From: RGIG1927 sp045546275
GTDB taxonomy: Bacteria; Bacillota; Clostridia; UMGS1883
Direction of reading: 5' to 3'
DNA: 57,084 nt
Assembly: GCA_045546275.1 (NCBI GenBank)
Contig: JAZQCM010000036.1
Location: forward strand, 1-57,084
The notes beneath the pieces were generated by a model, which was not told the DNA's origin, searched no databases, and saw only the letters and a list, made by a program, of their open reading frames with translations. Numbering within the stretch: position 1 is the stretch's first letter; every line of letters starts with the position of its first letter. Of this stretch, positions 19,001 through 26,500 are shown in pieces. Position numbers and translations under genes: made by a program.

Positions 19001-20462
19001 CTGTCACAACAACAGGAGAGCCTTCATAATAATATTCAACATCTATCTCGCCTTCTCCGCCTGCAGCATCGTAGTCAACAGAATAGTAGAAAAGATATCT
19101 TTCCTTATCCCCATTGTTGATTATAAGCTGCTGCGTGCTGGGGTTGGAATTTTCCTCTGCATCACGGTATATAAGATAAGTACCGTTTTCCACTGCAGCG
19201 GTATAAACACCAATGTCAGCGTGAGAAAGCTGAATAAATTCAGAAGAGTTTGTTTCCTTAATGTATATAGCATCATCTGTGTCTCTTATATCGGAAATAT
19301 TAACTGGTGTACCATAGGCGGTGTTTGTCTCAGCGTCAAATCCGCCGTTAAGATACACATAAACAGTTGCGTTATACACAGGAAGGGTCGTACACTCAGT
19401 GTAAGCATAAACGGCTTCTGTGCCCTCAACATAGCCCACAGCTTCGATTGTGTATGTGGTGTTGGGGTTAAGACCTTCAAACACTACAACACCGTTTTCT
19501 CTTCTGCCTGTGTTGCCGTTAATATAATAAGTACAACGCTCGTCAAGATTTGTGAGCGTGATGGTTGTTGTTGTGGGTGTAGGTTCAGGACGTTTATATA
19601 CATAAACGTTTACAGCAGTTTCACCTGAGGTATTCTGGTGGAACTTACAGTTGTCCTTTGTTACACTCATTTTAATTGCTACTGTGTTACCGTCGGCATT
19701 ATCCTCAATTGCGTTTACAGTGTATGTACCATCACTGTTTTCAGTAAGTGTGATATATTCGCTGCCGCTTGCAATGACAGGGTTGTTAACGCTGCTTGCA
19801 GTACAAGTGATGTGCACAATGCTGCTTTCGGAAAAAAGCTCTCTTATCTGCTTTGCATCGCCTTCAAAAATACCAAAATGTGTAGCCTTAATGTCGGCTT
19901 CAAGATTATCGGTCACAAAACCGCTGTAGGTATATGTAGGCCACCACCAATTGCCGCCTGTCTGAGTACGTGTGCCTGTGTGAGTGTCGGTTGCAAGAAC
20001 CTTGCCGTCAGCATCCTTAACTGTAACGGTAATTGTGCCCAAAAGGTCCGAATTGTCGTAGTTTGCACCGTAAATCGCCGCCCAGGCAAAGCCTGCAGCA
20101 GAAAATGTGGTATCGTAAGAACGGCCTGCCATGTTGGAGGATTCAGAAACCTGGTCGTTGTAGATTTCAATTTCACCCTCTGTGCCGTTAATGCCGTACA
20201 TATTGTGGTCGTTGAACACGTACAGATATGTGCCTATGTCGTTTGTCCATTCATAGGTAAGCTCTCGCACGTTGCCGTCATAGCCACTGACCCTTGCTTC
20301 AAGCAATTCAGATGAACGTAAGTTTTCCTGTTCGCCACGAAGAAAGCTGACAATGTTTACGCTTACACCCTCTGCACTTGCCGTGATATTAAAACCTGCA
20401 AGAAGAGTAAAAGCCATCGCCGCAACTAATACAAAGCTGATTAACTTTTTTGTTTTTGCCAT
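16095..20462 (-). CDS. Large SLH-domain surface protein with InlB-type repeats
   Basis: A secreted protein of 1455 aa. The ATG at 20462 is chosen because GAGGAGG lies 7-8 nt upstream and a signal peptide (KKLISFVLVAAMAFTLLAGF) follows; the frame extends 48 codons further with no sense. The N-terminal ~350 residues, including TTTTITLTNLDERC, are homologous to the 596-aa neighbour. Three InlB B-repeat/Listeria-Bacteroides repeats follow at about 455-535 (EGYEFKGWVDQDG), 818-895 (GYVFDGWYLADENG) and 1155-1235 (NYAFLGWFDENG). Three SLH repeats close the protein from about 1242, very similar to those of the neighbour. It would be a long stalk bound to wall polysaccharide, perhaps for adhesion. Its ligand is unknown. 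Confidence 0.88.
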   Translation of the reverse strand: MAKTKKLISFVLVAAMAFTLLAGFNITASAEGVSVNIVSFLRGEQENLRSSELLEARVSGYDGNVRELTYEWTNDIGTYLYVFNDHNMYGINGTEGEIEIYNDQVSESSNMAGRSYDTTFSAAGFAWAAIYGANYDNSDLLGTITVTVKDADGKVLATDTHTGTRTQTGGNWWWPTYTYSGFVTDNLEADIKATHFGIFEGDAKQIRELFSESSIVHITCTASSVNNPVIASGSEYITLTENSDGTYTVNAIEDNADGNTVAIKMSVTKDNCKFHQNTSGETAVNVYVYKRPEPTPTTTTITLTNLDERCTYYINGNTGRRENGVVVFEGLNPNTTYTIEAVGYVEGTEAVYAYTECTTLPVYNATVYVYLNGGFDAETNTAYGTPVNISDIRDTDDAIYIKETNSSEFIQLSHADIGVYTAAVENGTYLIYRDAEENSNPSTQQLIINNGDKERYLFYYSVDYDAAGGEGEIDVEYYYEGSPVVVTDLVPAREGYEFKGWVDQDGKCYKAGDMLTNDIEKAYTLTALWEETIDVYVNIYINHTAEGDQTNHDASMHNVTFTVDARKADAGDYTELENMTIEWDGEAEFTKEGFDADFSHSENKWITSYTANGPTFTNMPSGMEYTFTSAKHSYDLENVQVTEDENGDVIISAYLVFNPINNDFTFKVRLDEESKALPDELKPIAADVKVTCYFDSPYVDGDDVQWTPIGHHNETYEKVTLDENGEGVGSYPVWSMTSGGEKYYYRVEVVSYVLPDGSIMPAKDVDNQHEYYTTDDERYTAYVEVDGGSNPSGSALSGAYFEDTTQIGEVTATISIEIFNVILDPNGGSFADNTTQAKVLEYQLAVPNLAAYTPTREGGYVFDGWYLADENGNITSNTVAEGDMLKSDITLIAAWKEPLKIEGTVSVAGTYELMTTQVIYDLDRVQSVMVLLRHLDENGYEATTESVTVPIVYENNVGTGTYSFTLPDDGHEHHVSVTSTNYATTYQNELSESTVVTDYWAYTLNHGEAEFNGDKVAMVNAYLAFDPVTFDLQYEIDATAIGEGFRPSEVETLILCDDGQNGHNPQNWTIISQMAAGSGFEGEETVLSEGYGLGSYPVWNSKPDGATLYDYAIRIDKVDGVSFNADTVPYMIYYNGSARYSALTGQTQILKATIVPKMYTITFDLNAGEDPVSDMEDYYNVTGEYQDTYYWSFGTSITAKPVRENYAFLGWFDENGNTVTEITADMHENVVVTAQWKKLENYQNDYAYIFGYNDQIMGAEGNLLRCELSAMIHRLVKQNGKLGDFVYDASNPSFDDIEGKWFQSGIEYMNHKGAFDESATSVYPYIAVTRGEAFKFICLGLGFVENTTLTHQEYADFLYSAGYIIGDGSGDLKVNDNVTRAEFCTMYNRIIGRENALLETEDGTAVTAETYGFIDMTDPTIWYYNSMVRATSAYENGYVSIEKRGIRNVLDDYNN

Positions 20463-20507
20463 ATTATACTCCTCCTCTATGTAAAAACTATATAATTTCA
20501 CACTATA

Positions 20508-20536
20508 AGTATATAACCAGCCTAAAAAAAAATCAA
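20508..20536 (-). promoter_or_regulatory. Promoter of the large SLH gene
   Basis: TTGATT (20536-20531), 17 bp, TATACT (20513-20508) on the minus strand. The predicted LytTR site begins 26 bp upstream of the -35, almost the same distance as at the other SLH gene (27 bp). Confidence 0.65.
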
Positions 20537-20562
20537 CACATATTTGTAATTTGTTGAGGTTT

Positions 20563-20593
20563 TGACGTGAATTGCATGTATTTTGACGCAAAC
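20563..20593. promoter_or_regulatory. Putative LytTR regulator binding site (copy 2)
   Basis: TGACG repeats at 20563-20567 and 20584-20588 are exactly 21 bp apart within the same 31-bp element as copy 1. It lies between the large SLH gene and the divergent LytTR regulator gene, 15 bp before the regulator's -35, so it could serve both directions. Confidence 0.65.
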
Positions 20594-20608
20594 TGCGTTG
20601 CACCATGG

Positions 20609-20637
20609 TTGAGAAACGCTATTTTTTGTGGTAATAT
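20609..20637 (+). promoter_or_regulatory. Promoter of the two-component system
   Basis: TTGAGA (20609-20614), 17-bp spacer, TAATAT (20632-20637). Transcription would start near 20644, about 26 nt before the response regulator ATG. Confidence 0.7.
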
Positions 20638-20669
20638 ATACTTGTAAAATTGTTTTTAGGGTGGTCGTT

Positions 20670-21395
20670 ATGCTTAAAATTGCGCTTTGTGATGATAATC
20701 CCCAGGAGCTTCAGCGTATTGAGGCTTTAATTTTAGAATATAAGAAAAATTCAAAAGATGAAGTTTTTTACGAGGTTTTTTCATCTCCGGTGGACTTTGT
20801 TTCCAAAATTTCTTCGGGCGGCTTTTTTGACCTTGTTTTTCTTGACGTGCTCATGCCGGTTATTAACGGCATTGATGTTGCAAAGGAAATTTTTAAGCGC
20901 AATAAGCTTACCCAAATTATTTTTCTTACCTCGTCAAAGGAATTTGCGGCAGAGTCCTACTCAGTTTCTGCACTTGATTACATTATAAAGCCCATTAATT
21001 CCGAAAACTTTAACCAGGCAATGTTAAAGTTTATTGATCGCTACAGAAAAATAAAACAGGACGAGCTGGTAATACGCGAAAAATCTACAATTTCACGTAT
21101 ACCGCTTCATGTTTTAAGCTATGTGGAGGTTTTGGACCATCATTTGATTTATCATCTCTCCAACTCTTACACAATCCGTTGCAGGCAAAGCCTTTCGGAA
21201 ATCGAAAGTGTTCTTTTGAAAAACGGAAAATTTGTGAGAACCAGCCGTAGCTTTATTGTAAATATGGACTATGTGTCAAAAATTGAGCCGGGCTGTATAA
21301 CGATGGACGACCAAAGCACCGTGAGTATATCACGCTCCAGCTTTAAATCAGTTTCGGAAAGCTATCTTAAATACAAGCTCGAAGGAGGTTTTTAA
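20670..21395 (+). CDS. LytTR-family response regulator (AgrA/VirR-like)
   Basis: A 241-aa regulator. The receiver domain at about 1-120 has the acidic pair D8-D9 (LKIALCDDN), the phospho-acceptor D59 (FLDVLMP), a conserved FLTSS and the IIKP lysine. The LytTR DNA-binding domain at about 135-238 includes LSYVEVLDHHLIYHL and FVRTSRSFIVNMDYVSKI. The ATG at 20670 is preceded by AGGGTGGT; the frame starts 14 codons earlier without a site. It is read together with the kinase gene (stop TAA, then ATG with no gap) and is divergent from the large SLH gene. It most likely binds the twin 21-bp-spaced repeats next to both SLH genes; that target is inference. Confidence 0.93.
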   Translation: MLKIALCDDNPQELQRIEALILEYKKNSKDEVFYEVFSSPVDFVSKISSGGFFDLVFLDVLMPVINGIDVAKEIFKRNKLTQIIFLTSSKEFAAESYSVSALDYIIKPINSENFNQAMLKFIDRYRKIKQDELVIREKSTISRIPLHVLSYVEVLDHHLIYHLSNSYTIRCRQSLSEIESVLLKNGKFVRTSRSFIVNMDYVSKIEPGCITMDDQSTVSISRSSFKSVSESYLKYKLEGGF

Positions 21396-22667
21396 ATGGG
21401 AGATGTTTTAAGAAATATATCAATTGCATGGTCGCTTGTTCACTGCGTAGTAATGTTTCTTATGCTTTTTGAAAGCCGTTTTTCAAGAAAGAAAACCATT
21501 ATTTTTTCATTTGCAGCCTTTGCACCGCTTATTGTATTAAATGTGTTGCTGCTGTTTTTCCTTGGAATTGAAAAAACCTGCCAGCTTCTTATTGTGTCCA
21601 CCGTGCTTCCAAGCTTTATACTGTGTTTTTTCATGTCAAAGCATAAGGGACTCAGATTTATTTTTACTTTTTGTTTGGTTGACACCATAACATCTGAAAT
21701 AATTATACTTTCGGGAATTTTAGACAGAGCAATAAATGCACCTAACGCTGTTGTGTTATTTGTTTCAAGACTTTTTATTTTCCCGATTTTAGAATTTTTC
21801 CTCGTTAAATACCTCCGTAAGTCTTATCACAAATTTTTAAACACAACGTCTAAGGGTTGGGGTATTTTCAGCTTAATGTCAGCACTTTTTTATGTGCTCG
21901 TCTTCGTGGCTTCTATGTATCCATCAATTATCTGGTCTCGCCCGGATGATTATTTTACCACAGTTCTTATAGCGCTGCTTATGCCCATAATGTATATTAC
22001 GGTGTTCAGAGTACTATTTATTCAGTCGGAGCTGATAGATTCTCACAACGAAGCACAAATTCTTGATATGCAGATTAAAATTGCAAACGAGCGTATTGCA
22101 ACAGATGCCGAAACCGAAAGCAGACTTAAAACACTCCGCCACGACTTGAGACATCACATGCTTCTTTTAAATGATTACATCAAAAACGGAGAAACACAAA
22201 AGGCACTTGAGCATATAAGCTCGGTAACAGACTATATTGACAGCACAATGCCAAAGCAGTTTTGCTTAAACGGTGTTGTAAATGTTATATTGAGTCACTA
22301 TGACACACTCACACAGCTTAAGGGCATTGACTTTATTTGCGAAGTATCACTTTCCCGCCAGTTACCCTTAGCAGACATTGACTTGGTTGTTGTTTTGTCA
22401 AACGCATTGGAAAATGCAGTCAACGCACTTGAAATTTGCGATACTAAATGGATTGCCGTCAAGGGTTTTGAATCTGACGGAAAATTTTTCTTTGAAGTTA
22501 AAAATCCCTTCTGCGGCGAAATTGAATTTCAGGATAATTTGCCCGTTTCAAGAAGGGAAAATCATGGCTACGGAACAAAATCCATTGCCGCAATTGTGGA
22601 AAAACACGAGGGCATTTATTCCTTCACTGTTGAGGACGATATTTTTGTTTTCCGCTGTGCAATTTAA
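21396..22667 (+). CDS. Sensor histidine kinase, AgrC-like (GHKL ATPase)
   Basis: A 423-aa membrane kinase. About six or seven membrane helices occupy residues 1-205, with no large extracellular domain, as in peptide-sensing AgrC/ComD-type kinases. A coiled linker (DSHNEAQILDMQIKIANERI) leads to the H-box RHDLRHH with H249, then the N-box NALENAVNA and the G-box GYGTKSIAAIVEKH of the GHKL/HATPase_c_5 fold. GAAGGAGG precedes the ATG, which directly abuts the regulator's stop. I found no agrB/agrD-like peptide genes beside it, so its signal is unknown. The pair is transcribed against the replication fork, unlike its neighbours. Confidence 0.92.
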   Translation: MGDVLRNISIAWSLVHCVVMFLMLFESRFSRKKTIIFSFAAFAPLIVLNVLLLFFLGIEKTCQLLIVSTVLPSFILCFFMSKHKGLRFIFTFCLVDTITSEIIILSGILDRAINAPNAVVLFVSRLFIFPILEFFLVKYLRKSYHKFLNTTSKGWGIFSLMSALFYVLVFVASMYPSIIWSRPDDYFTTVLIALLMPIMYITVFRVLFIQSELIDSHNEAQILDMQIKIANERIATDAETESRLKTLRHDLRHHMLLLNDYIKNGETQKALEHISSVTDYIDSTMPKQFCLNGVVNVILSHYDTLTQLKGIDFICEVSLSRQLPLADIDLVVVLSNALENAVNALEICDTKWIAVKGFESDGKFFFEVKNPFCGEIEFQDNLPVSRRENHGYGTKSIAAIVEKHEGIYSFTVEDDIFVFRCAI

Positions 22668-22677
22668 CATGTAAATG

Positions 22678-22709
22678 AAAAAAGACACACCAAAAGGTGT
22701 GTCTTTTTT
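22678..22709 (+). terminator. Intrinsic terminator of the two-component operon
   Basis: AAAGACACACC-aaaa-GGTGTGTCTTT is followed by a T-tract, 13 bp after the kinase stop codon. Confidence 0.9.
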
Positions 22710-22713
22710 GCGG

Positions 22714-22810
22714 CGGAACCGGCGCTCGAGTTCGAAATTTCACTTTTTAATACCAAAAGAAAAACAGCACACCATAAAGTGTGCTGTCCTGGCGGAGAAA
22801 GAGAGATTCG
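22714..22810. repeat. 97-bp direct repeat, copy 1 (carries tRNA-Ser 3' end)
   Basis: This block is identical over 97 bp to 22943-23039, offset 229 bp. It holds a GGCGCTCGAG segment, the terminator hairpin, and the last ~21 nt of a tRNA-Ser including CCA, but no tRNA body. It looks like the remnant of a duplication or of site-specific integration at the tRNA end. Confidence 0.9.
22764..22787 (-). terminator. Duplicated tRNA terminator hairpin (copy 1)
   Basis: ACAGCACAC-cataaa-GTGTGCTGT, followed on the minus strand by TTTTTCTTTT. It is an exact copy of the functional hairpin at 22993-23016. Confidence 0.75.
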
Positions 22811-22942
22811 CCCTTCGGGCACTGTTGCAACATCAATTCAATTTCGCCGTGCTCACGACGGCTCATTTCATTGTGTTGCTGCCACTCAAAATTGCTCCCT
22901 CCCTCGTCCACCGGACGCGGTCGCAATTTTTCCCTCTCTTGC
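22811..22942. other. GC-rich structured spacer between the 97-bp repeats
   Basis: 132 bp with no credible gene but several inverted repeats: GCCC-GAA-GGGC-like, CCGT/ACGG, CGTCC-GGT-GGACG (minus strand) and AAAATTGC/GCAATTTT. Base composition is clearly richer in G+C than its surroundings. Function unknown. Confidence 0.5.
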
Positions 22943-23039
22943 CGGAACCGGCGCTCGAGTTCGAAATTTCACTTTTTAATACCAAAAGAAAAACAGCACA
23001 CCATAAAGTGTGCTGTCCTGGCGGAGAAAGAGAGATTCG
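22943..23039. repeat. 97-bp direct repeat, copy 2
   Basis: Identical to 22714-22810. Here the repeat runs into the intact tRNA-Ser(GCU) gene, so this copy is the native context. Confidence 0.9.
22993..23016 (-). terminator. Terminator of the tRNA-Ser genes
   Basis: The ACAGCACAC / GTGTGCTGT hairpin begins 2 nt after the tRNA CCA end and is followed by a T-rich tract on the minus strand. Confidence 0.85.
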
Positions 23040-23110
23040 AACTCTCGCGCCGGTTACCCGACCTACGCCCTTAGCAGGGGCGCCTCTTCGGCCAACTTGA
23101 GTATTTCTCC
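23019..23110 (-). tRNA. tRNA-Ser (anticodon GCU)
   Basis: A 92-nt class II tRNA with encoded CCA. The acceptor stem is GGAGAAA/TTTCTCC, the anticodon stem CGCCC/GGGCG encloses CTGCTAA (anticodon GCT, reading AGC/AGU), the variable arm is long (GGTCGGGTAACC), and the T arm is GAGAG-TTCGAAT-CTCTC. The long variable arm and G discriminator fit serine. Confidence 0.95.
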
Positions 23111-23173
23111 ATTTAGAAATAATAGCGGCAAAGCTACCAATCGTGAATAAGCTCACGCAACTATTTAATTAAT

Positions 23174-23207
23174 CGGACGCCCGACAGCTTTCGCTGTGGG
23201 CTATCCG
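23174..23207 (-). other. Three-part hairpin directly after tRNA-Ser(UGA)
   Basis: On the minus strand CGGA, GCCC and CAGC pair with GCTG, GGGC and TCCG around a GAAA tetraloop, starting at the base after the tRNA CCA. No T-tract follows. It may be a processing signal in the shared tRNA transcript. Function not known. Confidence 0.5.
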
Positions 23208-23294
23208 TGGCGGAGAAGGTGGGATTCGAACCCACGGCACTTTCGTGTCACTGGTTTTCAAGACCAGCTCCTTAAACCACTCGGACACCTCTCC
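23208..23294 (-). tRNA. tRNA-Ser (anticodon UGA)
   Basis: An 87-nt class II tRNA with encoded CCA. The acceptor GGAGAGG pairs with CTTCTCC, the anticodon stem CTGGT/ACCAG encloses CTTGAAA (anticodon TGA, reading UCN), and the variable arm is GTGACACGAAAGTGCC. It lies about 97 bp upstream of tRNA-Ser(GCU) and is probably cotranscribed with it. Confidence 0.96.
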
Positions 23295-23503
23295 ATAAGC
23301 TGTCACGCACATACTATTATACTCAGTTGCTCTCCTTTTGTCAAGCATTATTTTTAAAAAACAAACAATGATACAAAATGATAGAACAAAGTGTCTCCGA
23401 CATTCTCAAATTACAGTTGCAACTATGACAAGCAGAGGAGAAAACACTTTGTAACGCCATGTGCCTTTTCCGAGTTTGCGAGGAAATTCTCGCATGGCAA
23501 AAA
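23295..23503. other. Intergenic region with two inverted repeats
   Basis: No gene is supported here. ACAAAGTGT-CTCC (23386-23398) pairs with GGAG-aaa-ACACTTTGT (23437-23452). A second stem GCCATG/CATGGC lies at 23456-23498 with an alternative inner stem TGCGAG/CTCGCA. The tRNA promoter should lie near 23300-23350, but I see no clear -35/-10 pair. Confidence 0.4.
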
Positions 23504-23537
23504 AAGAAGTACGCCACTCAACGGTGGCATACTTCTT
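23504..23537 (-). terminator. Terminator of the BspA-type gene
   Basis: The stem AAGAAGTA-GCCAC / GTGGC-TACTTCTT (one C-A mismatch) is followed on the minus strand by TTTTTTT. It lies 16 bp after the stop codon. Confidence 0.85.
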
Positions 23538-23552
23538 CATGATTACTCATTA

Positions 23553-26500
23553 CTAATTGCTCATTATTTTAGTGTAGGTTTCGCTGATGGGCACAAGTCC
23601 CTTAGTGCTGTTCCACAAGAACACCTTAATCACTGCCGATTTTCTGTCAAGGCTGTATTCTGTTGTGCCGGGAACAATTCTTACAAGCTCTGTCATTGCT
23701 CCGTCAGAATCATAGGCTGCAAGGTATGCGCCTTCACTGCCAAGAAGCTGTTGTGTAATGGTGACTTTAATTGCTTTTGTGTTCTTGACAACACTCTTAA
23801 CTTCAATCTTGCTTTCTTCGGGAATTGAAGATTCAAAGAGAACAACTGCTCCCTCTGGGAGATTTTCGCGACCTGTTACATAGTTTTCCCAACGCCATTC
23901 TGAACCAAGGTAGTGGATGTATTCCACATTGCCTGTCTGGTAGAAGGAATATGCTGAAATTTCTTCAATGTATTGGGGAATTTCCACATATTTAAGATTT
24001 GAGCAATAGTGGAAGCAGCCTGTGGGAATAACATCTAACTCTTTACCAAAGCGCACCGTTTCGAGATTGTAACAGCCCCAGAAGGTATATTCGTCCATTT
24101 CTTTAATGCTGTCGGGGAAATAAATTTCGGTGATGTTCATATGGGAAAAGGAATATTTGCCGATTTTCTTAACACCCTCGTGAATGATTACATTTTCAAT
24201 TGTTTCCATTCCGTCGAAGGCTTCGTCACCGATTTTTGTGATTGTGCCCTCCACAACGATTGTGTGCAGGTTATCGGAGATAAACTTGCCCCAGGGAGTG
24301 TCTTCAGTTGGGTATGTAACATTTTGTGCAGGAATTTCACCCTTGCCCTTAAAGGTTAAATAGCCCAGATTGTCTGCCTCAACCCAGACATTCTCTGTGA
24401 TGTCTGCTCTTTCAAAATATCGCTCGGCTTCACCCATGGAGACAAATTCAACCTGGGTTTCATCGGCAAGTCTTTCTGCAAATGAGTTTGTGTAGCCGTG
24501 AATTTTCTTTAAACTGTTGCAATCCTTTACCATGTTGAAGTTTGCAACAATCAAATTCTCGGGGATGGTTATTTCTTCAAGAAGTCCACACGCATAGAAC
24601 GCTTGATTGCCGACAGATGTCACGCTTTCGGGAATAATTGCCTCGGTGAGAAGTGTTGAACCAAACGCGCTGTAACCGATTTTTGTGAGCTTGTCGGAAA
24701 ATTCAAATTCTGTAATGGGTGCATTTGTAAAGGCATTTGAAGCGATTGTGGTAATATTTTCGCTTATTTCAACCTTTTCAATGCTCTTTTTGTATTGGTC
24801 CCACGGAACCTTTTCGTCGGGCATTGCACCCTCGCCCTCTAATTCAAGTATGCGGTGGTTGTAGTAGCGCCATGTGATTAAGTCGCCAAAGGTGCCTTCT
24901 TCAACAACTACCTTGGGTGCGATGCCAATAAACTCCAGATTGTAACGAGTCAAGGGCTCAACCTTGTCGTGAGTGAAGGAATACTTATAGCAATAGAACA
25001 CCGCACCTGTTTCAATGCCGTTTGTTGAGAAGCTTGTAACACTCACGGGCATTGTCACCTTTGTAACGGCATAGTCATCGTAATAGCCCAGAACATAGGC
25101 AGGAATTTGCGTAATACCCTCATTGACATACAATTCCTTAATTATAGTCTGATAGGGATACCAGGGGTACTCATTGCCGGTGTAGTAATGCACAACATTA
25201 CCCTCGCCCGAAAGGGTGAGCTTACCGTAGCCGTTGAGTGACCAGGTCACATTTTCAAGAGTTCCTACAATTACATCGTCCTCAGGCATAACTCCCAGAG
25301 AAACGAATTTCGCTCCTGTTTCAGAAGCAAGGCCTTCAGCAAAGGATTTTTCATAGCCTGTGATTGTAACGCCTTCGCCAAAATTTTCAAAGTCTCTGCC
25401 TAAGAGAAGGCTGTAATGGAGTTCTATTTCTTTAATGTTTTCATGCTCGTTGCCATTCCAATAGTCAAGGAGAGTAACGCCTTCTTCACAAATGAGCTTC
25501 TTGACATAATTTCTGTAATAATACCACGGCACTGTACCCGATGAGGATGAACCCGTATACTTATCTGTTTCGCCTCTGCCCGAAATTGTCAGTGTGCCTC
25601 GGGAGTCAATAGAATATGTTGTTTCATCGCCAACAGAGCCCGAAACAATTACACATTCGGGCATTTCGCCCAAGGAAACGAAGTTGTGACCCTGGGTATT
25701 TGCCAAAAATTCTGCGATGGAGTGGGTGTAGCCTGTTATTGTTATGTTATCGTTTACAAAAAGCTTTAAGGAATTATAAATATAGATAACGCTGTGGTGA
25801 ACTTCAAGGTTTTCCAGCTTGGGATATTCGTCAAGATAGATTTTGCCAAGCCTTGTTATACCCTCTCCTACCTTGATTGTCTTTATGTAGTTGAAGTAGT
25901 ACCACCACGGAAGGGTTGTGTCGTCGCTGAAGTCGCCTGTCTTGCCTGTGCCTGTGAGGTTGAGAGTTCCGTCGCTGTACATTTCCCATTTAATATCGGT
26001 ATCCTTAATCTGACCGCTTCTCATTAGAGTGAGGGGCGATTTGCCCAAGGATACAAATTCACAAGAGTATTTGTCTGCGATATATTGTGCGCAGGACTCG
26101 CTGTAGCCCTCGACAACTGCACCGTCGGGCATATAGTTCACATTATTGGAGTAGATATAGCCCACGCTGTAATGATAGGTCACCTTTTCAAGGTTGTCGA
26201 GTCTGTCGACTTTAATATCGTCAACCGCACTGATTCCCTCTTTTATGGTTATTGTCTTTACATAGTCATAGTATTTATTCCACGGAGGTGGTGCCAATTC
26301 GGGAATGTTGCCAGAGCCCGAAAGAGTCAGATTACCAAAGTTTGTGAGGCTCCAACTAATGTTGTCAAAACTTCCCGATGCGGAAACCTTTTCACTCTTT
26401 TCTCCTAAAGACACAAAGGTGTAGTTATTTGCAAGGGCATATTCCTCTGCAACGGTGTCGTTGTAGCCCTTTATAACAACTGTTTCGGGCACATTGAAGA

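Noticed and set aside
18663..20315. Long plus-strand frames inside the large SLH gene
   Set aside because: They are antisense to a 1455-aa gene with signal peptide, SD and recognisable repeats, and show no protein motif.
20463..22713. An agrD/agrB-type signal-peptide system beside the AgrC-like kinase
   Set aside because: No small peptide gene or AgrB-like membrane protease is visible in the gaps or in the neighbouring frames.
22675..23156. Small overlapping ORFs around the tRNA-Ser genes
   Set aside because: They translate tRNA, terminator and repeat sequence; their similar peptides (AEKERFE..., GGEREIR...) arise from the 97-bp duplication.
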